NCBI GenBank assembly: GCA_009760885.1
Contig: CM019721.1
Location: 15,997,696-16,061,695, forward strand
Length of the DNA stretch: 64,000 nucleotides
Reading direction: 5' to 3'
Source of the DNA: Achatina immaculata
Lineage: Eukaryota > Mollusca > Gastropoda > Stylommatophora > Achatinidae
Part shown: positions 30,985 through 42,848 of the stretch, piece after piece
Layout: each line of letters starts with the position of its first letter
Position numbering within the stretch: the stretch's first letter is position 1
Program-made: the position numbers and the translations under genes
The notes under the pieces: generated by a model
Databases searched by the model: none
What the model was told of the DNA's origin: nothing
Seen by the model: only the letters and a program-made list of their open reading frames with translations

Positions 30985-32722
30985 CTTATCTTATATCTTA
31001 TATCCTTCCCATGCCGTAAAACGTCACATAGGGCTTGTAAAGTAGTTCGCCAATTTTTCCTGTCTTCGGCGAGTCTTTCAACCTCATCAAAGGATTTTAT
31101 GCCTGTTAACTTGGCCTCTCTTAATAATGTCCTCTTCAGAGTTTCACGCGGTCTGCCCCTTTTTCTTCGGCCTGTTGTGTTCCACTTGATAGCTTGTTTT
31201 GGGATTCTCTGATCATTTCTTCTCATCAAGTGACCAACATATGTCCATCTCCTTTTCCTGATCACCCATGAGACTGGTTGTTGTTCAGTCATCTGTCTTA
31301 TCTCTGCATTGTTCTTGAATTCATTCCACTTGATGTGGAGTATTTTCCTTAGGCATTTGTTTTCAAAAGAGTCTAATTTCTTTTCTATTTCTTTAGTTGT
31401 TTTCCAGCTTTCGCATGCATAAATGAGGGTGGATATTACATTTGAATTGAATAGTCTTAACTTGGTTTTTGTGCTTATAACTTTTGAATTCCATATGTTC
31501 TCAAGATTCTTGAAGATTGATGCTGCTTTTGCAATTCTGATCCTAACTTCCTTTCTAGTGTCACCATCCTGGTCTATGTAGCTGCCAAGGTATGCAAATT
31601 GATTGACTTCTTCAATATCTGTCCCTTCTATGTGTATTTTTCCATTTTGATTGATGGGAATTTTCATTATTTTTGTTTTGTCCTTGTTAATTTCAAGTCT
31701 TATTTTGCTAGCCAGTGAAGACAGGCTATCTGTTTTTTCTTGCATGGAATTCACATTATTACTGATAAGAGTTATGTCATCAGCAAAATCAAGATCTTCT
31801 AGTTGGGTCCCATGTACCCAGTCAATACCTGTGTTACCTTTGCAGCATTTTTTCATTATGAAGTCTATTGTAATCCCAAAAAGTAAAGGAGACAGTATAC
31901 ATCCTTGTTTCACGCCTGTTTCAATCTGGAACCATTCACTCATCCCTTCTTCTGTCTTGACTGCACAACCATATCCATTGTATAAGTCCTTAATGATGTT
32001 GACAATTTTAGATGGTATTCCATATAGACATAAAATTCTCCATAATGAATCTCTGTGTATGCTATCAAATGCCTTTTTAAAATCTATGAAGTTCAGTATT
32101 AATGGTTTCTGCTTTTCAATATGTTCTTCAAGTATTATTCTGAGAGTAAAGATCTGGTCGAGACAGCTTCTCCCTTTTCAAAATCCTGCTTGTTCTTCTC
32201 TCATTGCAGTATCCACTATATCTTTGAGTCTATTCAAAATGACCTTGCAAAATACTTTTGACACAACTGATATTAAGGTTACTCCTCTTCAGTTGTTACA
32301 GTCACTAAGGTTGCCCTTTTTTGGTATTTTAACAATGATTCCTTTCTTCCAATTAGAAGGGACCTTTTCTTCTTTCCAAATCTTGTTAAACATTCTCTGT
32401 AGTTGTCTCATGTTGTCACTATTGATAGCTTTTAGCATCTCGGCTGTTATTTCATCTTCACCTGCAGCTTTGTTGTTAGCCATTAAATTCACTGCTGTTT
32501 CAATTTCATGCAATTTAACTTCATCTAGGTTGACATTTAGCTGTGGGGCTGGTAAGTCAGTTTAAAGGTTTAACAATTCTTTTGGGTGTGGTCGATTGAG
32601 TATTTCTTGGAAGTGTTCAGCCCATCTTTGCTTTTGGTCTTTATTTGATGTTAATAGTGTTCCAGTTTTGCTAAGGATTGGTCTTTCTTTAGATGTAATA
32701 GTACCTGTTAGCCTCTTTTGTA
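30985..32722 (-). mobile_element. RTE-2 copy (inner), 1738 bp, with 10-bp site duplication
   Basis: Flanked by TGAACTTCAT at 30975-30984 and 32723-32732. The left end is the ATAAGATAT-type 3' tail. The minus frame holds most of the RT and C-terminal domain. The largest open piece (30981-31943) carries GVKQGCILSPLLFGITIDFI and an intact catalytic DFADDITLIS, then the thumb and the basic RRKRGRPRETLKRTLLREA end. Upstream, stops arose by single transitions: TGG to TGA at 32289 and CGA to TGA at 32180. An earlier TAA near 32571 is shared with the 62-kb copy. It inserted head-on into an older RTE-2. Confidence 0.95.
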
Positions 32723-32732
32723 TGAACTTCAT

Positions 32733-33815
32733 ACATAGACTTTAAAAAGGCATTTGATAGCATACACAGAGATTCATTGTGGAGAATTTTAAGACTATAT
32801 GGAATACAACCTAAAATCGTCAACATCATTAAGGACTTCTACAGTGGATATGTTTGTGCAGTCAAAACAGAAGAAGGGATGAGCGAATGGTTCCACATTG
32901 AAACAGGCGTGAAACAGGGATGAATACTATCTCCTTTGCTTTTTGGAATTGCAATAGACTTCATAATGAAAAAATGCTGCACAGGTAACACAGGTATTGA
33001 CTGGGTACGTGGGGGCCAACTAGAAGATCTTGATTGTGTTGATGACAGAACTTTTATCAGTAACAATGTGAATTCTATGCAAGAAAAAAACAATAGCCTG
33101 TCTTCACTGGCTAGCAAAACAGGACTTGAAATTAACAAGGACAAAACAAAAATAATGAAACTTCCATTTAATCAAAATAGAAAAATACACGTAGAAGGGA
33201 CAGATGTTGAAGAAGTCAATCAATTTGCATACCTTGACAGCTACATAGACCAGGATGGAAGTAAGGATCAGAATTGCAAAAGCAGCATCGATCTTCAAGA
33301 ATCTTGAGAACATATGGAATTCAAAAGTTATAAGCACAAAAACCAAATTAAGACTATTCAATTCAAATGTGATATCCACCCTCAATTATGCATGCGAAAG
33401 CTGGAAAACAACTAAAGAAATAGAAAAGAAATTAGACTCTTTTGAAAACAAATGCCTAATGAAAATACTCGGCATCAAGTGGAACGAACTCAAGAACAAT
33501 GCAGAGATAAGACAGATGACTGAACAACAACCAGTTTCATGGGTGATCAGAGAAAAGGAGATAGATATATGTTGGTCAGGTGATGGGAAGAAACGATCAG
33601 AGAATCCCAGAACAAGCTATCAAGTGGAACACAAACAGTCCGAAGAAAAATAGGCAGCCCACGTGAAACTCTAAAGAGGACATTGATAAGAGAGGCCAAA
33701 TTAATAGGCATAAAATCCCCTTGATGAGGTTGAAAAGTTCGCCGAAATCAGGAAAAATTGGCGAACTAACTTGCGAGCCCTATGTGACGTTTAACGAGAT
33801 AAGATATACGATATG
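32733..33815 (+). mobile_element. RTE-2 copy (outer), 3' part
   Basis: Continues the 30600-30984 piece: FKKAFDSIHRDSLWRILRLY, the GVKQG motif followed by a stop, then DFIMKKCCTGNTGIDWVRGG and the catalytic box CVDD in place of FADD. The C-terminal KLRLFNSNVISTLNYACESW frame follows, then the 3' end GCGAGCCCTATGTGACGTTT and a degenerate AGATAT-type tail. More diverged than the inner copy, as expected for the older target. Confidence 0.9.
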
Positions 33816-34939
33816 ATATACCTTTCAGTGTTAAAGGAATAAATAGAAGGTCTTGACGGTACTCGGCGATTTGCTTCATATATCGGGATATGTAAGATTC
33901 CTGTAATTTTGTCGCTCCATCGCTTTGGTGGGGGGTCTCTCCCTGTGTTTCAAATTTTTTTGTGTGAATGTTTTCTGTGGTATACTGTCTGGCGGTAGTC
34001 GTGTAACGTGGCCACACCATTTAACTTGCTATTTTTAGATGTAGTATAACACTTGCCCTTATAGTTCGCTTCTGATTTGGTCTCTTCTTGTCACATTTAA
34101 TATTCTCATTTCTATAGAGATGATTTTCTTTCTGTTCTTGGCTGTTTTTGTTAATGTTTGACACTGATGGAGAACAAATGTAGTGTATAGTGTTCTTTTT
34201 GTTTCAACTGTGATATATTTTGTTTTTCAGTAAAGTATCATTTATTCAATGACCTGATTTGCTCCAGTGTATCTCTTCTCAATATCAGTATTAGTTTTTC
34301 CGGAGGATAAAATTGTACTCTTAGGTATACTTCACTTATTTTGGAGGGTGATTGATCAGAAAAATCTTTGGCGGAATTTCTTCTCTAGCAATGATCATGG
34401 CTTTTTTCAGTACTAATTTTCATGCTGTGGTTTTTAGCGCTTGCTAAGTTTCCCATATTCTACTGTAGACGTTTCTCTGATGTGGTTATAAATGCTTGGT
34501 CGTCAGCTTGAAAAACAAACCAAAAAAAAACTAATTTAATAGATATGTTTCTGAAGGCTGTTATGATTCTATTTGCATTATTTCTGGATCTGGGCTGTCG
34601 AGAAGTTACGTGGTGGAATTCTGTTTCTATGCATGTTAGTTTCTTTGCAGACATTGTCAATGTATGCCTCATTCTAAACCTTTGAAATACCGATATGTTA
34701 TGATATATCGAAAACTGCAGTTTCTATAATAAAATATATACCTATCAAAATGGTATGCTCTAAATGTTTCATACTAAGTAAAATGCTGTCAGTAGTCGCA
34801 GAAATAAGGAATTTAGGAACTGATTATGTAACAAAACTTGATAAATTTCATGCCATGCCTTTTCATAGGTGGGGATAAAAACTGAATTGGTGTTAAAATA
34901 CTCGTAGAAAATATTACATACATCCAAATTAATAAATAT
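33816..34939. other. Intron sequence
   Basis: No gene or clear repeat. The frame at 34460-34672 on - has no recognisable domain. Confidence 0.4.
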
Positions 34940-34950
34940 GTCAAATGACT

Positions 34951-35188
34951 CATTTATTCATTCATTCATTCAGTCCCATGTGTAACTTTGCCTCTCTAAC
35001 AGCACTCCTATAGACCTCTCGGTTGTGAGCAAGATGGCCTGCTGCTGATGCATCCATCTGCAGATCATCAACGATGTCTTGCAGCCATCTTCGCCTTGGT
35101 CTTCCTCTCTTTCTTTTTCCCATTATGTACCCTTCCAAGACGGTTTTCGCTAGATTATCATGACGTTTAATGTGTCCAAAATATTTAA
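34951..35188 (-). mobile_element. RTE-1 3' fragment, 238 bp, with 11-bp site duplication
   Basis: Flanked by GTCAAATGACT at 34940-34950 and 35189-35199. The left end has the tail TTATTCATTCATTCATTC, then the family's 3' end including the conserved C-terminal coding part (RRWLQDIVDDL-like on -). A complete, strongly 5'-truncated insertion. Confidence 0.95.
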
Positions 35189-35199
35189 GTCAAATGACT

Positions 35200-35637
35200 A
35201 ACTACTATTAATACCAAAAGTGACCAGCAGAAGCAATGATTTAAGCTTCAATGTAATTTTTAACAGAAGTAATAAAAGCCCAGCGGTTTTGGGTTTTTTT
35301 TTTAGTGATAGAGCTCTCAACTCAGCCATAAAGGCTTTCTATAAGATATAGATAGTTTGAGTACGGAATAGAATATGGTAAAACATCGCTCTCTCTCTAT
35401 CTATCTTTCTCTATCTCTCTCTCTGACGCCCCTCCACCCCGCGCCCTTTCAGCCACTTAGCTGTTAAATCCGTTTTGTATGTAGAATTCATAAAGCAAAC
35501 ATTGTTACCTATCAACGTGCACCAATCCTAAAACATCCAGATATCTTGATGGACACACACAAAAAAGAACTTTTTCAAACAATATTCACCCTACTCTGTG
35601 CTATAAATGCCACATACCTTAACAGAAAGATAACAGC
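35200..35637. other. Intron sequence with CT-rich run
   Basis: Includes a CTCTATCTATCT-type microsatellite at about 35388-35425. No gene seen. Confidence 0.5.
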
Positions 35638-35900
35638 TTGAGGGATGAATTGCTTAAGAAAAATGGTAAACAAGACAAGATGAGATCAGTGCGAAAGGAA
35701 ATAATCCGTCAAATGGTGGGAACAACATCTGCCAAGGACTGCATGGAAAATCAGAGAATGAAGTGGTCCGGACATTTGATACGTGTGAATCCAGAACAAC
35801 AAGATGCATGTGTATGCAACTTGAAAACATCTGGAAATAGGGCGCGATGACAACAAAAGAAAAAAAGTAGATAGAAAGACACACTGAGAAAACATAACAA
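35638..35900 (+). mobile_element. Non-LTR retroelement C-terminal fragment, unassigned
   Basis: The frame contains DCMENQRMKWSGHLIRVNPE, resembling the MKWxGHxxRM segment between the RT thumb and the C-terminal basic region in RTE-like elements. The following basic stretch is lost. Too short to assign to a family in this window. Confidence 0.4.
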
Positions 35901-36489
35901 GACAGCAACCCAGGCCTCTTACCTTCTCTGGATCGATGTCTGGAACTCTCTGCGATGCTAATGACATCAAGAAGATCTGATAAGAAGGTAATAAGAACTT
36001 TTTGGGTGCAAACTCATAATCCGGGTTCTGCTTGAAGGTCGCGTCAAAGCATTTAGGCGTCTGTAACTCTTTGCCTTCCTACAGAAGGGACTAGAAAGGA
36101 TCTGCTCCCACGGTTTGCGTCTCGTGTTCGACCACGGCTTTTGCATAACACTGCTCACATTTCTCGAACCATTGACAGGTTATGTAGACGAGTCATCTGT
36201 TGGCTCGTAAGTGCTTAGGAGCATTCTTATGGCATGGACAAGTTACTGTTCAAACAAATGATAAATAACCATCTTCAGATAATTACTCATCAACAAAAAC
36301 GAAGCGACCTGTCCATGTCAACGTGATGGTGGTAGACCATCTTTTCTCTACTGATCTATGTCAGGTAACAGAACAAAAATATTTAGTGACCTACAGCAGG
36401 GTTAATTTTTTTTATCAATAGCATGTGTAATTTTAAAAAAAACCATTTCCGCAAAATGTGTCCACAAATGGCCTATTTTAGTTTATATG
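35901..36489. other. Intron sequence
   Basis: Nothing recognised; minus frames at 35967-36158 have no family resemblance. Confidence 0.4.
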
Positions 36490-36494
36490 AGAAT

Positions 36495-37035
36495 ATTTCT
36501 TACATATTACATCCTTCCCGTGCCGTTAAACGCCACATAGGGCTCTCGTGGTAGTTCGCCAAGTATTCCTGTTTTCAGCGAGCTTTTCAACCTCATCAAT
36601 GGATTTTGTGCCCACTGAAGTGCCCTATTTTAACAATGTCCACTTTAGAGTTTCATGTGGTCGACCTCTTTTTTCTTCAGTCTGTTGTATTCCACTTGAA
36701 CCATTCGCTCATTCCTTCTTCCGTGTTGACTGCACAAACATATCCGTTGTAGAGATCCTTAATGATGTTGACAATTTTAGATGGTATTCCACAAAATCTT
36801 AACATTCTCCACAGTGAATCTCTGTGTATGCTATCAAATGCCTTTTTAAAGTCTGTGAAGTTTAGGATTAATGGTTTTTGCTTTTGTGTGTGTTCTTCAA
36901 GTGCTATTCTTAGAGTAAAGACCCGGTTGATACAGCTTGTCCCTTTTCGAAATCCTGCTTGTTCTTCTCTCATTGCCGTATCTGCTATATTTTAAAGTCT
37001 ATTCAGAATGTCTTTGGAAAATGCTTTTGACACAA
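36495..37035 (-). mobile_element. RTE-2 copy with internal deletion
   Basis: The 3' end (CGTGCCGTTAAACGCCACAT) and the C-terminal coding end (36500-36697) are fused directly to the RT fingers/palm region (36697-37035; minus frame EEQAGFRKGTSCINRVFTLR, LNFTDFKKAFDSIHRDSLWR, GYVCAVNTEEGMSEWF). The catalytic FADD box and thumb are missing. The junction at about 36697 joins the TTCCACTTGA of the C-terminal region to ACCATTCGCTCATTCC of the RT region. Confidence 0.85.
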
Positions 37036-37378
37036 CTATTTTATTAGGAATATCTGGAATATATTTTATATATGACAAAATAAACGTTCCAGTTTTTATA
37101 TTTCTCAAATTTTTCTTAGCAGTGAATGAATATATCATTTAAAAAATAATGATCAAGAAAATAATTTATTTCAACAGTTTCTAAAATTTTTCACCTTCTG
37201 ACCCTGAGCTCAATAATGAATCACTACGTTCCCGCTCGCCTACGTTACAGAAGTTAAAATCTTCATACATTTTCCTAGTATTCTACATAACTGGATTTGC
37301 GTAGGCGGAACATCAAATTGCCCCCTCGCGGATCCCAGACTGAGAACCAATGATTCTATACTCTTTCTCTGTGCTTAG

Positions 37379-37465
37379 GAGTTATGACTGGACTTTCTAT
37401 CTTCGGACCAGCGCTTGCCTACACGTTAGGAGGAGTTTTCAGTAGCATGTACATTACACTGGAAG
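37379..37465 (+). CDS. SLCO/OATP exon: helix 5
   Basis: Acceptor GCTTAG|GAG, donor GAAG|GTAAGT, phase 1 on both sides, 87 bp. The frame reads GVMTGLSIFGPALAYTLGGV then FSSMYITLEG. The F-G-P-A-x-A/G-Y-x-L-G-G motif of helix 5 is conserved in OATPs. Confidence 0.95.
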
Positions 37466-37795
37466 GTAAGTTTTATGTTAAAGCGTTTATTGAAACTATT
37501 CAGGAAATAAAACCCCCTGCTGTAATTTGTGATTGGAAGTTAATTAATTGTTCAGTTTCTTATTTTTTTTTAATCATGTTTTTGTAGCAAGAGATATGTT
37601 TTTTATATTAAATCTATATAGCTTTATTTAAAAAAACAGTGCTCTTCTCACTAGAAAATGAATATCTTGTAGGTTGTTACAGATATGCTGAACACATTTT
37701 AAGAAACGTGTAAGAAAAGTGAGAAAGGAGTGAACTGAAAATGTACTTTTTCAGGAAGTCGAAAAAAATAATTGTAAGCTAGGTCTGTCTTTCAG

Positions 37796-37999
37796 AGACT
37801 AACATGTCCCCACGTGACCCGAGATGGCTGGGTGCCTGGTGGTTGGGTTTTCTAATCTTCGGTGGATCGGGTCTTCTAGTGGGTATTCCGCTCATCTTCT
37901 TCCCAAAACACATGCGCAAACAAGATGTTGAGAAAACTGTCAAACAATCAGATAAAGTGGATACAAAGAAACTGCAACAGTTATGTCACGAAGTACAAG
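37796..37999 (+). CDS. SLCO/OATP exon: helix 6 with family signature
   Basis: Acceptor TTTCAG|AGA, donor CAAG|GTAAAG, phase 1. The frame starts ETNMSPRDPRWLGAWWLGFL. DPRWLGAWWLGFL matches the OATP superfamily signature D-x-R-W-(I/V)-G-A-W-W-x-G-(F/L)-L with Leu at the I/V position. Helix 6 continues IFGGSGLLVGIPLIFFPKHM, then a charged intracellular loop KQSDKVDTKKLQQLCHEVQG. The intron before it is only 330 bp. Confidence 0.97.
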
Positions 38000-38065
38000 G
38001 TAAAGATGACAAAATTTGTACTCTCTGATATAAATTCACTCTAAATCCTTATAGTGTTACATTTC

Positions 38066-38970
38066 AGTCAGTCAGTCATTTGCATGTCCCTTGTGGAACT
38101 TTGCCTCCCTAACAGCTCTCATGTAGACCTCTTGGTTGTAAGCAAGATACCATTTGCAGATTATCAACGATGTCTTGCAGCCATCTTCGCCTTGGTCTTC
38201 CTCTCTTTCATGTACCCTTCCAAGACGGTCTTCTCTAAGTTCTCATGACGTTTAATGTGTCCAAAGTATTTAAGTTTTCTCTGTTTAATCCTCTTTACTA
38301 GCCAACCTTCTTCAATATTAAATCCAATGTTATTTGAAGAACTATTCTACAGCATTTACATTCAAAGGCATTCACGTGTCTATCAGCTGTTTAAGTGTCC
38401 AGGTCTCACAGGCATATGTTGTGATGGGAAAGATGCATACCCCTAAAAATCTTATTTTTGTAGTTCTGTTTGTTCCTCTCCACAGATTCTTTAATTGTTT
38501 TACTTTTCGAAGACTTTTTTAAAAAATTCCCTCATTATATTTCCATTATTAGTTAGTAGTGATCCAAGATATTCAAAACTCTCCACTTCTTCCAATTTTC
38601 CTCATTGATACATATTTCAGCTACCTTGTTTGTTTTGTCAGTTGTCATCAATTTAATTTTCTTCGCATTAACATAGAGGTTTTGCTCTTCACTATTCTTA
38701 CGGACTGACATAATTAGTTTTTCCATTCCTTTTTGTTTTGTGGACAGTAATATTGTGTCATCAACATATCTAATCTCTGGTATTTCATAACCTTCAATTG
38801 TTATGACATCGTAATGTTCTTTATCTACATCTTCTCTAACATTCCTCATTATATTTTCAGTATACAAATTAAATAAGTAGGGTGACAATATGCACCCCTG
38901 ACGGATCCTTTGTTTAATATCAAACCAAGTTATTGTTTCACCATTTATTCTTACTGCTGCTTGTTGGTTT
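38066..38970 (-). mobile_element. RTE-1 copy, 5'-truncated, in SLCO intron
   Basis: Tail CAGTCAGTCAGTCATT at the left, then the RTE-1 3' end and C-terminal region, up to the RT region near 38970. Minus frame: LSPYLFNLYTENIMRNVRED-like, catalytic box RYVDDTILLS (Ala to Val, aspartates intact). Several deletions in the C-terminal half. It occupies most of the intron between the exons at 37796 and 39105. Confidence 0.85.
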
Positions 38971-39104
38971 TAGATTTAGACACGTTTAATTTGTAACCTA
39001 AAAATTCTATTCGAAACGTCCAGAAATATTCTCATATTTGTTTCTGTGCATTGTCATTGTTTTATAACGAATTTTAATAGACAGCAATTTTTTGTTATCA
39101 CCAG

Positions 39105-39269
39105 GAATGCTGAAATCAGTGCTTAACCTATTTCTGAATCCCATCTACGTCTGCGTGATTTTGGCTTCTGGCATCGACTTGATGGGAGTCAGCGGCATTA
39201 TGTCTTTTCTACCAAAATATATAGAAACTCAATTCACGATGACGGCGTCCAAAGCAAACATATTGCTAG
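39105..39269 (+). CDS. SLCO/OATP exon: end of loop 3 and helix 7
   Basis: Acceptor CACCAG|GAA, donor CTAG|GTAAGA, phase 1 on both sides, 165 bp. The frame reads GMLKSVLNLFLNPIYVCVIL, ASGIDLMGVSGIMSFLPKYI and ETQFTMTASKANILLG. The L-x-N-P-x-Y segment and the F-L-P-K-Y-x-E-x-Q-F ending with A-S-x-A-x-x-L-x-G are diagnostic of OATP helix 7 and the loop after it. Confidence 0.97.
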
Positions 39270-39500
39270 GTAAGAGTTCAACTTTATGTTGTAGAAAACT
39301 TCACTGCATGCTTAGCTGTCGGTTTACTGAAGGGAGACTTTAGAAATTGAGAATATGAAAGGAACATATTGTTTTACTACATTTCCACGTTGAATATGGC
39401 ATGTCAATAACTTGTATAAGTTAGATGCTTGAAGTATTAATATGAAGTCCAGAACTGTGCAAATTTCGTAAGAACCTACACGAACATCATTTGGATAGAT

Positions 39501-41726
39501 TCATTCATTCCTTTGCTTGTCCCTTGCGGAACTTTGCCTCCCAAACAGCACTCCTGTAGGCCTCTCGGTTGTGAGCAAGATGGCCTGCTGCTGCTGCATC
39601 CATTTCCAGATCATCAACGATGTCCTGCAGCCATCTTCGTCTCGGTCTTCCTCTTTTTCTTTTTCCCACCATGTATCCTTCCAATACGGTCCTCTCCAAA
39701 GTATCATGACGTTTAATGTGGCCAAAATATTTAAGTTTTCTCTCTTTAATCCTCTTCACTAGCCAGCCTTCTTCAATATTAAGCTCCTGTAGTATAGATA
39801 TATTTGTTCTTTTTTGTGTCCACGATATTTGGAGAACTCTTCTATAGCATTTACATTCAAAGGCATTTATGTGCTTCTCAGCTGTTTTGTTAAGTGCCCA
39901 GGTCTCACAGGCATATGTTGCGATGGGAAAGATGCATGCCCTTAAAAATCTTATTTTTGTGGTTCTGTCTGCTCCTCTCCACAGATTCTTTATTTGTTTT
40001 ACTTTCTGAAGAGCAATAGATGTCCTCCTTTTAATTTCCTGCATTGTATCTCCATTATTAGTTAGTAGTGATCCAAGATATTCAAAACTCTCCACTTCTT
40101 CCAGTTTTTCCCCACTGATACATATTTCAGTTGCCTTGTCTGTTTTGTCAGTTATCATCACTTTAGTTTTCTTTGCATTAAGATAGAGGTTCTGCTCTTC
40201 GCTGTTCTTGCGGACTGACATAATTAGTTTTTCCATTCCTTCTTGTGTTGTGGACAGCAATACTGTGTCATCAGCATATCTAATCTCTGGTATTTCATAA
40301 CCTCCAACTGTTATGGCATCGTAATATTCTTTGTCTACATCTTCTCTAACATTCCTCATTATATTTTCAGTATACAAGTTAAATAAGTAGGGTGACAATA
40401 TGCACCCCTGACGGACCCCTTGTTTTATGTCAAACCAAGTTGTTGTTTCACCATTTACTCTTACTGCTGCTTGTTGGTCTAAATACAGCAGTGATGTTAA
40501 TTGTATCAAATGTGTTGGAAATCCCATTTTTTCCATTATTTCCCAAAGTTTCTGGTGTTGTACACAATCAAATGCCTTTGAGTAGTCTATAAAGGATAAA
40601 TATAGATTCACATTAAACTCCCTGCATTTCTCTATTATTAATCTTAGATTGAATATATGATCTCTTGATCCTCTTCCTTGCCTGAAGCCAGCTTGGACCA
40701 TATTGACTTCTTCTTCTATTTTCTTTCGAAGTCTACCCATTATGATTTTTAACAGAATTTTACTGGCATGACTAATCAGGGCAACAGTTCTGTAGTTGGT
40801 GCATAATTTCAGGTTACCCTTTTTTGGCAGTGGTATGAATACAGTTCTTTTCCATTCTTTTGGCCAAATACCTGAATGCCATATCTTTTTACATAGTGCA
40901 TGATAGATTGTTGCACACTCCTTTCCTCCTGCTTTAATAAATTCAGCGGTTATCTCATCACATCCTGGTGATTTACCATTTTTCAGACTCTTTATTGCCC
41001 ATAAAACTTCTTCCATTGTCGGCTCGGGTTATTTCTCCTCCAATAATAATTCACACTGTTGATTTCTGCTTCCACAGTCGGTTGTTTCATACATTCTTTT
41101 GCAATATTCCTTCCATCTTTCCAGAATTTCCTCTGTCTCTGTCAGGGTATTCCCCATCTCATCACAAATTACATTTAGCTTAGGTGTGACATTTCTCGTC
41201 AATGTCTTCATTTCTTTAAACATTTCACTATCTCTTCCACACCTCTGATGTTCTTCTATTCTTTCACAACAATCTTGTATGTATTGTTTTTTGTCTTTTC
41301 TTATGTTTCTTCGTACTTCTTTTGTTAAAGTTTTATATTTATCTTTGTTGTTGTTTGTCACTCTCCATTGCGTCTTCATTTCTCTACATTGTTTTATCAG
41401 TTCTAGTGTACCTGCTGTGATCCATCTATTCTTTTGTGTTTTCTTTACTGGAACCATGTCTTTAGCTGTTGTTACTAAGATATCTTTGGCCTGCGTAGCC
41501 AATTCATCTGGTGTCATCTCTTCCTGTACAGCCATCAGGATTTCGAAACGGTTCTTCACTTCTATACCGTATTGTTCTGGTATATTTGTAAGGTCAAAGC
41601 GGAGTGGTCTTGATCCCATAACTATCTTTTTTAGCTTTATCTTCATGTCTGCTATTAATAACTCATGGTCCGTGTCACAATAAGCACTTGGTAAAGTTTT
41701 TGCTGATGTTATGCTTGACCTCCACC
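39501..41726 (-). mobile_element. RTE-1 copy, 2226 bp, near-intact RT, 11-bp site duplication
   Basis: Flanked by TTTGGATAGAT at 39490-39500 and 41727-41737. On -, it starts at the end of the APE-type endonuclease (CDTDHELLIADMKIKLKK, keeping the D-H pair), continues through a linker, one TAA stop at 41029-41031, then an uninterrupted 503-codon frame (41016-39505). RT motifs: PKKGNLKLCTNYRTVALISH, LSFIDYSKAFDCVQHQKLWE, GVRQGCILSPYLF, catalytic RYADDTVLLS. C-terminal basic end GKRKRGRPRRRWLQDIVDDL. The TCATTCATTC tail is at the left. Motif style is BovB-like RTE. The longest RTE-1 copy here and probably the youngest; truncated at the endonuclease, so it cannot be autonomous. Confidence 0.95.
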
Positions 41727-41737
41727 TTTGGATAGAT

Positions 41738-42846
41738 AGATCATAAAAATAAGGGAAAAAAAACTTTATTCAATGTCTATAAGAAAGCAATGTAATTAAA
41801 TCTTTCTTTCTTATTAAATCTTTCTTTCTTATCTCACAATACAAAAATCCAAAGATAATGAGACAGCATACAACAGCGTGAAACTTTTGTTCACAAGTAC
41901 AACGGTGTATTATTCGTGTACACGTTCAGGTTATAGGATCTAGAGATGTCTTCATCTGGATGTCATTACAAGAGCTTTGAAATAATGCGATATGAAGAAG
42001 TATATTAAGAAGTAGAGGCACGAGATAACAGTAGTGAGAAGATGTTAAATCAGTGTTGCATTCAGAATGAAAGGCTGTATGCGACTTAAAACTGGGGATA
42101 TGCGGATATAGATTGTGAGTAAAACACAAGACACGGTTTAAAAAACCAGCTGATCTCCATTTCTGTAAAATTAACCATCTTCTGCGCGTAAACTTATGTG
42201 ACAGAGGCATCTGCTGAAACTTAAGAGCAAGGAAATGATATTTGCAAAAACAAAGAAATGAAATCTCTAAGAGAATGATAAATTAGACAAGTAGTCCAAA
42301 CATCAAGAATATCTTGGACGTTCTTGCAGCAGTGGAATGAAGGAGAATGTTTAGAAATATGACCCTTCCCCCACCCCCACAAAAAGGCATAGATTATTCT
42401 GCCACGAAGTCTCTCTTGCTAGTAAGCAGCATGTCAATAATTTGGATTGTCGTTTGACATTTTTGTAAAACACAGTCTTAGGAAATCAAGACATGGTTAT
42501 AACTGACATCCTCTATAAAGCTGGAACCAAGAAGTCATTAGTCATTGTACCCTCAAGTCCAAAGGGTAGCAGTGGCAGTTGAGCAGGGGGTAAAAACTGA
42601 AGAGTCGCACTCTATAGATCGTATATTGTGCGGACGTCAATAAAAAATGCAATTATTAAACGTATGCAAATTAGTGTGAGGAAAATGAGAAAATTCTGGT
42701 ACCTTTTTTTGTAGAGTTAGAGTTTGACGAAGGAAAGAGTTAGACGAAGGAATATAATGCAGTTTTACAAATTAAAAAGAAGGGGAATATATTAACAATA
42801 GGTGATTAAAAACAGTGAAATGGTTATGAAAACAATAATAGCTCAG
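41738..42846. other. Intron sequence
   Basis: A 21-bp local duplication (TTAAATCTTTCTTTCTTA type) near 41800-41830; otherwise nothing recognised. Confidence 0.45.
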
Positions 42847-42848
42847 TA

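Noticed and set aside
31651..32565. Plus-strand 304-codon frame
   Set aside because: Antisense of the inner RTE-2 RT domain; residue composition (Ser/Leu/Ile-rich) is that of a shadow. The same holds for 63166-63900.
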